A program made the translations under genes and the position numbers. The notes under the pieces were generated by a model that saw only the letters and a program-made list of their open reading frames with translations, was not told the DNA's origin and searched no databases. From JASFEQ01 sp050124735 (GTDB taxonomy: Bacteria; Desulfobacterota; DSM-4660; Desulfatiglandales; HGW-15), in the NCBI GenBank assembly GCA_050124735.1, contig JASFEQ010000118.1:1-10911 (forward strand): a stretch of 10,911 nt of DNA, in the 5' to 3' direction. Positions 1 to 5,546 of this stretch are shown piece after piece. The first letter of the stretch is position 1, and each line of letters starts with the position of its first letter.

Positions 1-1035
1 TCGGTCCAAAAAGCCCTTGTCCGCCTGCGCTGAATCTGGCGATGCCACCTTTTTATCAGGGGTTTCCCACGGCCCGTGGCAACGTTCACATCGCACTTTA
101 ATCGCCTCTTGCTGAGAGACGGACAATTTACCCCTTCCCATCACGTCACCCTGATCATGGCAGTCCACGCAGAGCAGACCCCTTTCCTGGTGGATATCTG
201 TGCTAAGGTGATGGTGGTCCATCAGGTATATGGGTTCGGGCAAGGAACCCCCTCGCCATGGTGTTCGGTAGCTCATATGATAGTCGTGTTCAAAGAGCCC
301 CACATAGTCGGCGCCTACCCTGGGACCATTGTGGCAATGGAGACATTGCTCAACCGGAATAGGCCTGGCAAAGGCATGTTTTTCCGGATAGCCCCTCTTG
401 CCCCAAAGGGTTGCGTCACCCCCTTTATAGATGCCATCATTTGAATAGAAGACGTGGCAAGCGCTACATCCCAAACCCCGATAGAGGCCCTTTCTTTGTG
501 GGGGAAGCTGTCCAAGATGACATCTAAAGCAACGTCTTTGCAGAAGGTCGTCCACCAAATCTGCGGGTGTCTCAGGTTCTTTGGGACTTGGGGGAAAGGG
601 TTTTAGAACAGGATGGTGAGAGGGCGCATACTGGGGCATGGGGCTCATCTGGGCTCCCCACAGATACCGGGTCTGTCCGATCATCCCCGCCAGGGTATAG
701 TGCAGAGAGTTGCGCAGGATCGAGATCTCCCTCTGGTGGCACTCCCCGCAAAGGATATCAACATGTTCTGGTGCCGCCGGATGACGCATCACCTTAGCGT
801 GCGTATCGAGCACTTGGTCCCTGTCTTCCGGTAGCAGATGGCACGCCACGCAGGGAAATGCATGATCTTTATCCATGCGCTCTATCCCATCGTGACACGC
901 CAGACAGGAGCGAAAGTCCGTGGTGTCCCTGGCAAGGGCCACTGAGAGCAGGGGGAAAAGGGATATGACTAGAATAATCCCTAAAAGATTTTCCAAGGGG
1001 GCGTTAAGACCGTTGAGGATTTTGTGCGTTGTCAT
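1..1035 (-). CDS. multihaem cytochrome c, 3' end beyond the window
   Basis: An open frame of 345 codons has no stop before the left edge. Its ATG is at 1033-1035. The N-terminus has a lysine, a hydrophobic core (about residues 17-33) and a likely cleavage after LSVALA, so the protein is exported. Eight CX2CH haem c motifs share this frame: CLACH 44-48, CVACH 62-66, CGECH 96-100, CFRCH 169-173, CSACH 190-194, CLHCH 231-235, CVDCH 289-293 and CERCH 316-320. Their spacing follows the first eight haem sites of the neighbouring 604-residue cytochrome, so the two are paralogues and about four more haems are expected off-window. Probable role: extracytoplasmic electron transfer with the Rieske/cytochrome b genes upstream. 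The start codon lies inside the terminal repeat of the 1031-1180 element and has no strong ribosome site; TTG at 994-996 is an alternative start. Haem binding is sure from the motifs; the redox partner is inferred. Confidence 0.93.
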   Translation of the reverse strand, partial: MTTHKILNGLNAPLENLLGIILVISLFPLLSVALARDTTDFRSCLACHDGIERMDKDHAFPCVACHLLPEDRDQVLDTHAKVMRHPAAPEHVDILCGECHQREISILRNSLHYTLAGMIGQTRYLWGAQMSPMPQYAPSHHPVLKPFPPSPKEPETPADLVDDLLQRRCFRCHLGQLPPQRKGLYRGLGCSACHVFYSNDGIYKGGDATLWGKRGYPEKHAFARPIPVEQCLHCHNGPRVGADYVGLFEHDYHMSYRTPWRGGSLPEPIYLMDHHHLSTDIHQERGLLCVDCHDQGDVMGRGKLSVSQQEAIKVRCERCHGPWETPDKKVASPDSAQADKGFLDR

Positions 1036-1180
1036 TGCGACCCCCGATGCAGTCGTGGGGAAGCCCTTCGGCCTCGAGCAGTTCGGCCTTGCGCTCTCAG
1101 CCGAGAGGCAATCTCGTTTTTCTCTAAGATTAGATGAGATTGCCGCGTCCTCCCGCTTTCGCGGGAGTCCTCGCAATGAC
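1031..1180. repeat. MITE-like interspersed repeat with 10-bp terminal inverted repeats
   Basis: A 150-base block is bounded by perfect inverted ends, GTCATTGCGA at 1031-1040 and TCGCAATGAC at 1171-1180. It holds a second inverted pair (GGCAATCTC 1107-1115 and GAGATTGCC 1136-1144) and a 7-bp hairpin (CTCCCGC 1150-1156, GCGGGAG 1161-1167, loop TTTC). The ends and the GCAATCTC words match a widespread class of non-coding interspersed repeats in bacterial genomes, recalled from general knowledge and not searched. It encodes no credible protein. The left end overlaps the first codon of the cytochrome gene that leaves the window. Confidence 0.85.
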
Positions 1181-1219
1181 TGCAAGCTCGACTTTTCACA
1201 GGTTTCAGTTTTCTCTTGG

Positions 1220-1273
1220 TAACTTTCGCCATTTCAGTCCACTTTAGGCATTATAGACACTTTAGTCACTTTA
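1220..1273. repeat. degenerate 9-bp tandem repeat after the 12-haem cytochrome gene
   Basis: Read on the minus strand, the end of the 12-haem cytochrome gene runs into consecutive 9-mers: TAAAGTGAC, TAAAGTGTC, TATAATGCC, TAAAGTGGA, followed by two weaker copies (around CTGAAATGG and CGAAAGTTAC). The array begins within the last codons of the gene. With the 1031-1180 element it fills nearly the whole gap between the two cytochrome genes, leaving no obvious independent promoter. Confidence 0.55.
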
Positions 1274-3080
1274 TTCCCTCACAGTATGCCTTTCCCGACT
1301 GGAATCCCTGAAGGCTCTTATTCCATTCAAGATAGATAGGATCCTTGTACGTGTCGTGGCAACTGAGGCAATAGGCCGCTCGGGTGATTCGCTTCAATTC
1401 TCCCAAGTCGAATGGACGCGACCCCTTGCGGGATGCACGCTGTAGGGGCTCTCCTTCTGGTGAGACAAAGGCATCCAGGGAAAAGTGGATGCCCAAACCA
1501 GAGGCATGGCTGTCATATAGCGGGCTGAACTCTAATCCATGCTGTGTGGCCTGCAAAGACCCATCGCCCAGGCCCAAGACTTTGGGATCAAGATGACAGG
1601 CCATACAAGTGGGTGTGGAAAGTGTGGTGGTATGGGGATCCCAGCTGGCCATGGTCAGTGAAAGATGAGAGTGTTCCGGTTCATGCCGACCCTGTTCGTC
1701 AAAGACGTCCAAAAAGACCTGGCAGCCGGGTGCAAAGGGACCGATCTGTCCATTTGGCCAGATGCCAAGGGTGGCTCGTTCAAAACGTAAATAGCTCCGA
1801 CCCTCTACCCAACGACCAGGTGACACCTCACCGTTCAACCAATCCTTCTGTCCTTCACCCTTGAGAAGGGCCACATGGCAACCATAGCACTGGGGCATCC
1901 AGGCACTGTGACATGACTGGCAGGTAAGTCTTTCATGATACGGGGCGCGGTGAATTTTGTCTTTTCCCAGTCTGCGAAATGTTATCTCTTTACCATCCAG
2001 TTTGCGGTAGAGCCTGATCTCATCATTCTCTGCTGCCCTTAGATGATATAGGGGACTGCCTTTGGGGGACAGAACGCCTGGATTGGAGTCCGGAGGGGGA
2101 AGCTTCCGGTTTACCCGTCCAAGACGTTGTGCCAGTTCCTCTTTCCCAACTAGAGGTTTCACTTCTGGTTCGTGGCAGGTCTTGCATGTGATATCCACCT
2201 GCTCTTCCATGTGGGTATAGGAATTCCCATCCCCCATGACGCCCTGCTCGGTATGGCAATCTATGCAGGCCAGGCTTGCCTTCTGATGATGTACATCTGG
2301 GCGAAGCTCGAGATAGAATCTTCCCCCAGAGAGCCTGCGCTTGTTGGGTTCCCCATTTTCAAATGGCGTCCCGTAACCTTCAGACTCAAAGCGTCCCAGA
2401 TAAGAAATCCCTGTTCGGGCAGAGCGATTGTGGCATTTGAGGCAATTCTCGTTGGGAATGCGGGTGGTCAGCTGTGGGTGAAGGAAGGCTTTTTTTGTGA
2501 GATCCTGGCGCGGCACCGAAAGTTCTAAAATGTGACAGTTGGTACAACCACCCCCACGCCTGCCAATTTCCCCATCCCGTCGAGATCGGGTTTTCCAGAG
2601 ATGACACCCGCCGCACATTTTGCGATAGTGATCCAGGGCCATACTCCTTCCCCTTGAACGGGAGATGAGTTGGCTCACCTCCTTAACGCTCTCGGTCGGG
2701 TCATGGGGCCAGCGGGCCTGAAGGGCAGCAAGAATCCCCCGATTGGTGGCCATGATGCTCTTCTCCACTCTGCTGGGAAGATCCTCATGACATCCACGCC
2801 TCCCACAGGTCAGCCTGGCAACCTTAAGGCTTCCAGGATTCTGGACTAACCCCAGGTGTGCTCGGTCTTTTTCTCTGGCAAATGGATTGCCCAGATGACA
2901 GATGGAACATCCGAGCACGGTAACAGGATGAGAAGATGAGGGGTCCTCTTGTGGTTGATGGCAGAGGGTGCAGTTGTCTATCGGGCCACCGTCCCCTTTC
3001 TCTCGAAGGCGTTCCTTTGCGATGATCAGAATGAGCACCCCGGCAATGACCAGTAGGGAGACAAGGGTGGACTTCTTCAT
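1266..3080 (-). CDS. dodecahaem cytochrome c of a Rieske/cytochrome b complex
   Basis: A 604-residue protein. The first residues, MKKSTLVSLLVIAGVLILII, form a signal peptide or an uncleaved N-terminal membrane anchor. Eleven CX2CH motifs lie at about residues 37, 58, 156, 179, 213, 272, 299, 387, 398, 492 and 571. A CX4CH motif (CGRRGCH, 92-98) stands where the paralogous downstream cytochrome has CX2CH, giving 12 probable haems. The frame stays open upstream to 3314, but that stretch overlaps cytochrome b and resembles no protein; the ATG at 3078-3080 shares ATGA with the cytochrome b stop and begins a proper export signal. The overlap implies coupled translation and equal amounts of the two proteins. 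It probably takes the place of cytochrome c1 as electron outlet or inlet of the quinone-reactive complex; that role is inferred from context. Residues between the haem motifs show no other domain I recognise. Confidence 0.95.
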   Translation of the reverse strand: MKKSTLVSLLVIAGVLILIIAKERLREKGDGGPIDNCTLCHQPQEDPSSSHPVTVLGCSICHLGNPFAREKDRAHLGLVQNPGSLKVARLTCGRRGCHEDLPSRVEKSIMATNRGILAALQARWPHDPTESVKEVSQLISRSRGRSMALDHYRKMCGGCHLWKTRSRRDGEIGRRGGGCTNCHILELSVPRQDLTKKAFLHPQLTTRIPNENCLKCHNRSARTGISYLGRFESEGYGTPFENGEPNKRRLSGGRFYLELRPDVHHQKASLACIDCHTEQGVMGDGNSYTHMEEQVDITCKTCHEPEVKPLVGKEELAQRLGRVNRKLPPPDSNPGVLSPKGSPLYHLRAAENDEIRLYRKLDGKEITFRRLGKDKIHRAPYHERLTCQSCHSAWMPQCYGCHVALLKGEGQKDWLNGEVSPGRWVEGRSYLRFERATLGIWPNGQIGPFAPGCQVFLDVFDEQGRHEPEHSHLSLTMASWDPHTTTLSTPTCMACHLDPKVLGLGDGSLQATQHGLEFSPLYDSHASGLGIHFSLDAFVSPEGEPLQRASRKGSRPFDLGELKRITRAAYCLSCHDTYKDPIYLEWNKSLQGFQSGKAYCEGIK

Positions 3081-3982
3081 GACCCCAGCCTCGGGATCAA
3101 CCACCAAGCCAAAAGGATGAACATCCCGTGTACGCCCCATAATCCAGCGGTCGCCAATCTGGCCCAACGCATATGGGGAGAGGGTACAAGGGGAAGAGCA
3201 GCCATGAGACCCAGGGGAAGCAGGGGCCACAAAACGCCCACCAGAAGGGGCGGACCGTAACGTAGAAGAAGCTGAACTCCCTGGAAAAACCAAGGGCCTG
3301 TCGGTGTAACCCATTCCGTGTGGGGAGGGATGTCAGGTGGGATCCGATAGACGAGTGCAAGACAAGAAAGGAGGGCCAGGAGAGGCCAACCCAGATCTCC
3401 CCTGGGAAGCATGCGTTTTCGGTGCTGTGACAGGAAGAAGAGGACGATAAGGGGCAGAATAATGGCATGGTAAAGATAGGGCAGGAGGAAAAGCTCTTCT
3501 CCGGGCCTGAGAAACAGCCGGGCCGCACCTCCTCCGATCAATGGCACTTCTTGCGCCAAATAATACATGACGCTGGCTGCGTGTATGCCCTCTTTATCCC
3601 CTTTGAGAATGAATCCCGTAAAGAGCAGGAGAAAGGCCACTGATAGCAGAAGAGTGAGTTTAGCCCACGCCTTCGGAGGAGCGCTCCCGTATCTCCCCTT
3701 CCAGAAAAACTCTAGGGCATGGGCCAGGATAAAAAACAGGAAACACTGGCCGCTAAGATAGTGGAGGGTGCGCAAAAAGGAACCATAGGGGATGACGCCC
3801 GTCAGGTGTGATACACCCCTGAACACATCACCCCATGGCCTGTAGTGGAATGCTAAGAATGCACCGGTGACAAGGGCGATGAGAAAAGACCACCATGCGA
3901 GGAGCGCAAAGGAAAAGCTGCCGTCTTTCCCTTTCGCCTCGGAGAAAGTTCTTATCAGGTTGAGGTGAGGGTAACGCAGCAC
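3077..3982 (-). CDS. cytochrome b, b6/subunit IV-like fusion
   Basis: A 301-residue integral membrane protein that binds two b haems and reacts with quinone. Haem ligands are visible as His74 and His88 (13 residues between) and His172 and His187 (14 between); the 14-residue spacing in the second pair is typical of cytochrome b6 rather than mitochondrial cytochrome b. FHYRP (46-50) follows the first helix. The C-terminal part adds about three helices and carries GPWFFQGVQ (229-237), a divergent form of the Qo-site PEWY region, so it combines the b6 part and a shortened subunit IV part in one chain. The start codon is GTG at 3980-3982, 28 bases inside the Rieske gene, with an AGGG-type ribosome site. 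The stop overlaps the ATG of the 12-haem cytochrome. The Rieske, b and multihaem c order supports a bc-type quinone:cytochrome c oxidoreductase; the direction of electron flow is not evident. Confidence 0.95.
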   Translation of the reverse strand: MLRYPHLNLIRTFSEAKGKDGSFSFALLAWWSFLIALVTGAFLAFHYRPWGDVFRGVSHLTGVIPYGSFLRTLHYLSGQCFLFFILAHALEFFWKGRYGSAPPKAWAKLTLLLSVAFLLLFTGFILKGDKEGIHAASVMYYLAQEVPLIGGGAARLFLRPGEELFLLPYLYHAIILPLIVLFFLSQHRKRMLPRGDLGWPLLALLSCLALVYRIPPDIPPHTEWVTPTGPWFFQGVQLLLRYGPPLLVGVLWPLLPLGLMAALPLVPSPHMRWARLATAGLWGVHGMFILLAWWLIPRLGS

Positions 3983-4353
3983 GCTTTTGACCCTTTTTCA
4001 GATTTCACGTCCAGCGCTCTCATGTCTCTTTTGGCAGGGCCCTTGAGCCATTTGCCATTAAGGGCAAACTTCGATCCGTGGCAGGGACAGCGAAACTGTT
4101 CTGAGCCAGGCCGATAATCCAGTCTGCAACCCAAGTGTGGACACTTGGCCGCAAAGGCCGAAGGCCCCTCTTCTCGACCCACGAGGTAAACCCCTTCTTG
4201 AAAAATTACCTCATTTTCCTGAGGACTTTTGGAGAAGGAGACCTTTACTGAGGCCGGACCAAGTCCCTTCAGGTAGCCCCAGACCACAGCCAGGGAGCCA
4301 CCTGTCACCAGATACCGGAGCAACTTGGAGAGGGCCTCTCTTCGTGTGAACAC
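3955..4353 (-). CDS. Rieske [2Fe-2S] protein of the bc-type complex
   Basis: A 132-residue protein with a twin-arginine-like N-terminus (TRREALSKLL) and one hydrophobic anchor (about 14-28), then a Rieske domain. The cluster motifs are CPHLGC (71-76) and CPCHGS (89-94): Cys71, His73, Cys89 and His92 are the expected [2Fe-2S] ligands, and Cys76 and Cys91 the disulfide pair. It is short for a Rieske subunit. I chose the GTG at 4351-4353 because GAGG lies five bases ahead of it; a TTG at 4369-4371 would add six residues and overlap the preceding small gene. The end of the gene overlaps cytochrome b by 28 bases. The protein moves one electron from quinol at the Qo site to the cytochrome c partner, on the outer face of the membrane. 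Identity is secure; the start is uncertain by six codons. Confidence 0.93.
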   Translation of the reverse strand: MFTRREALSKLLRYLVTGGSLAVVWGYLKGLGPASVKVSFSKSPQENEVIFQEGVYLVGREEGPSAFAAKCPHLGCRLDYRPGSEQFRCPCHGSKFALNGKWLKGPAKRDMRALDVKSEKGSKACCVTLTST

Positions 4354-4361
4354 GGGTCCCT

Positions 4362-4535
4362 CTACCACCAAGTGATCACTTTGTCATGCTCAAAGATCAT
4401 ATCAATAAGCATCTCGTAGTCTGCTGCTTCTTCATGGAGGCTAAATTCAGTCGCCCCTTCCCCTTCTGAGAGAATCTCTATAAAAGTTCTCGTATTCTCA
4501 TCCGGGTCTGATTTCAAAATATGTAGCAATTTCAT
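4362..4535 (-). CDS. 57-residue acidic protein, possibly DsrH/TusB-like
   Basis: A short frame that begins MKLLHILKSDPDE and ends HDKVITWW. Its ATG shares ATGA with the stop of the preceding DsrE-like gene, and its stop lies within a few bases of the Rieske start, so it is embedded in a coupled translation unit. It has no cysteine, signal peptide or membrane segment. The N-terminal strand MKLLHIL followed by an acidic helix, and the strand-like ending, recall a minimal DsrE/DsrH (TusB) fold, but at 57 residues it is well below the usual size (around 95), and the assignment is only a resemblance. The position between a DsrE-like gene and the Rieske gene suggests a role at the junction of the sulfur relay and electron transfer. 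Existence as a gene is well supported by the overlap; function is unknown. Confidence 0.75.
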   Translation of the reverse strand: MKLLHILKSDPDENTRTFIEILSEGEGATEFSLHEEAADYEMLIDMIFEHDKVITWW

Positions 4536-4837
4536 TTTGCACCCCCAAAGGGTACTACGAGATCCATCTCTTTCAGTTTCTGGCCAATCTCTTCCAGGCT
4601 CATATACTTGAAGCCGTGCTCTTCCGCGTTGACCTTGTTATTGGAAAAATACTCACATTCCATGTCCTCCAGCCATTCCAGGTTTTCCTTGTATTCATCC
4701 GTCATGTCCACTTCCACATCCAGAACGAACATGTAGGAATAGAAATTCTCCACCGCAAGGCCGAGGGTGGAACGAGAGCCTTCCCAAAGGTCCTCTTTCC
4801 TTCGCACTAAGAAGGCCACATGTTTCACATCTTCCAT
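4532..4837 (-). CDS. DsrE-like sulfur-relay protein (second copy)
   Basis: A 101-residue soluble protein with a DsrE/DsrF-like pattern: an N-terminal strand (KHVAFLVRR), a helix with GSRSTLGLAVEN, a second strand (YMFVLDVEV) and a single cysteine at residue 61 in DMECEYFSNN, near the place of the conserved acceptor Cys of the family. DsrE-family proteins accept or deliver persulfide sulfur, usually with TusA. I prefer ATG 4835-4837; GTG 4844-4846 would add three residues but sits only two bases after the AGGAGG ribosome site at 4849-4854. That ribosome site touches the stop of the upstream DsrE-like gene, so the two are probably made together. The stop overlaps the ATG of the 57-residue gene. 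Family assignment is moderate to good; partner and chemistry are inferred from neighbours. Confidence 0.85.
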   Translation of the reverse strand: MEDVKHVAFLVRRKEDLWEGSRSTLGLAVENFYSYMFVLDVEVDMTDEYKENLEWLEDMECEYFSNNKVNAEEHGFKYMSLEEIGQKLKEMDLVVPFGGAK

Positions 4838-4852
4838 TTTCCGCACTTCCTC

Positions 4853-5161
4853 CTAGAATGATACATAGCGATCACAATCTTCGATCATTTCACCGTTTCG
4901 CGCCTGTGTGGCATAATCCTTCTCGCCGACCCCCACAACGGGCGGTTTTAGACCATGGCTTTCAAATCCCACGTTGCAAAGGGCCAGCTTCCCCCTTCCC
5001 TCAAGTTCACCAAAACGTGGATCCTGGGTGAGCAGGGTCCCCAGATGACTGAAAAAAATGGTCACCTCCACGTCGCCCTTCTTTTGCGCGGCTTCGCAGA
5101 GTTTGATGATCTTATCCAGATGTTTATCGGAGCTCACAAAAACTCCCAGCTTTCTAGCCAT
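4853..5161 (-). CDS. DsrE-like sulfur-relay protein (first copy)
   Basis: A 102-residue cytoplasmic protein: strand KLGVFVSS, helix with Cys22, strand EVTIFFSHLGTLL, Cys62 in LALCNVGFESHG and Cys96 in IEDCDRY. The layout fits the DsrE/DsrF-like fold, and Cys62 is the likely sulfur-carrying residue by position. GAGGAG sits seven bases ahead of ATG 5159-5161. It differs clearly in sequence from the next DsrE-like gene, so the pair may form hetero-oligomers as DsrE and DsrF do; this is inference. It follows TusA after an 82-base gap that contains a repeat, and is probably part of the same relay: TusA passes sulfur to a DsrE-type acceptor. It is one of the paired DsrE genes expected in a YTD-type cluster. 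Confidence 0.88.
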   Translation of the reverse strand: MARKLGVFVSSDKHLDKIIKLCEAAQKKGDVEVTIFFSHLGTLLTQDPRFGELEGRGKLALCNVGFESHGLKPPVVGVGEKDYATQARNGEMIEDCDRYVSF

Positions 5162-5190
5162 TTCAATCTCCTCAATCCATAGTTGATTAA

Positions 5191-5234
5191 CTCGTAAAAA
5201 GTCAAAAATGGGACGACTTGGGCTTTTTACGGAG
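5191..5234. repeat. short inverted repeat between tusA and the dsrE-like gene
   Basis: CGTAAAAAG at 5193-5201 pairs perfectly with CTTTTTACG at 5223-5231, and the pairing extends with one bulge to CTC/GAG outside. The 21-base middle is not palindromic. The ends resemble a class of CGTAAAAAGTC-bounded interspersed repeats seen in deltaproteobacterial genomes (recalled, not searched). It could form an mRNA hairpin between the tusA and dsrE-like messages and alter their ratio. The run of T after the second arm is too short for a standard terminator. Confidence 0.55.
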
Positions 5235-5243
5235 CCTGCATAA

Positions 5244-5483
5244 TTATTTTACTTTTACGTAGAACCTAATGAACCCGTCGTCTTCCTTTTCACCAAGATA
5301 CTCATGTCCACCCCGCTTAGTAAAGGCTGGCATATCATTCTTAGTGCCCGGATCCGTGCTCAGAATTTCCAAGATCTGTCCAGATTGCATTTTGCCTATC
5401 GTTTTCTTTGTCTTAAGGACGGGCATTGGGCAACTCAGACCGCGGCAATCCAAAGTCTCATCAGCTTTGATTTCTTCTGTCAT
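5244..5483 (-). CDS. tusA: TusA family sulfur carrier protein
   Basis: A 79-residue protein with the diagnostic TusA/SirA N-terminal motif: LDCRGLSCPMPVLKTKK, with CPxP at residues 18-21. Cys18 carries the persulfide; Cys13 is an additional cysteine. The remainder (QILEILSTDPGTKNDMPAF, then GGHEYLGEKE) matches the two-layer TusA fold and normal length. AGGAGG lies nine bases before ATG 5481-5483. It follows the YedE gene by 63 bases and precedes the DsrE-like gene, a setting in which TusA receives sulfur imported through a YeeE/YedE channel and hands it on to DsrE-type or reductase partners. TusA with YedE is a known functional pair for thiosulfate uptake (TsuA/TsuB). Family identity is certain; the direct partners here are inferred from the neighbourhood. 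Confidence 0.96.
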   Translation of the reverse strand: MTEEIKADETLDCRGLSCPMPVLKTKKTIGKMQSGQILEILSTDPGTKNDMPAFTKRGGHEYLGEKEDDGFIRFYVKVK

Positions 5484-5530
5484 GACTTAAATCCTCCTAT
5501 TTAGTTTTATTGGCTATTAGTTAATATAAG

Positions 5531-5546
5531 AATCGCTTTAGCGATT
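5531..5546 (-). terminator. small hairpin just after the yedE stop
   Basis: AATCGCT (5531-5537) and AGCGATT (5540-5546) form a perfect 7-bp stem with a two-base spacer, directly after the YedE stop codon at 5547-5549. A real RNA hairpin would open the innermost pair or pairs. On the minus strand it is followed by CTTATATTAA, not a U-run, so it is a weak terminator at best and more likely a processing or stability element that separates yedE and tusA expression. Confidence 0.4.

Noticed and set aside
76..444. Plus-strand ORF of 122 codons at the left edge
   Set aside because: It is antisense to the cytochrome frame with eight haem motifs and has no domain or ribosome site.
3081..3314. Upstream extension of the 12-haem cytochrome frame by 78 codons
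   Set aside because: It lies inside the cytochrome b gene in another frame, has no export signal or domain, and the ATG at 3078-3080 begins a proper signal sequence with an ATGA overlap.
3097..3528. Minus-strand ORF of 143 codons within cytochrome b
   Set aside because: Frame-shifted shadow of cytochrome b; its hydrophobic and Ser-rich composition is derived from the real frame.
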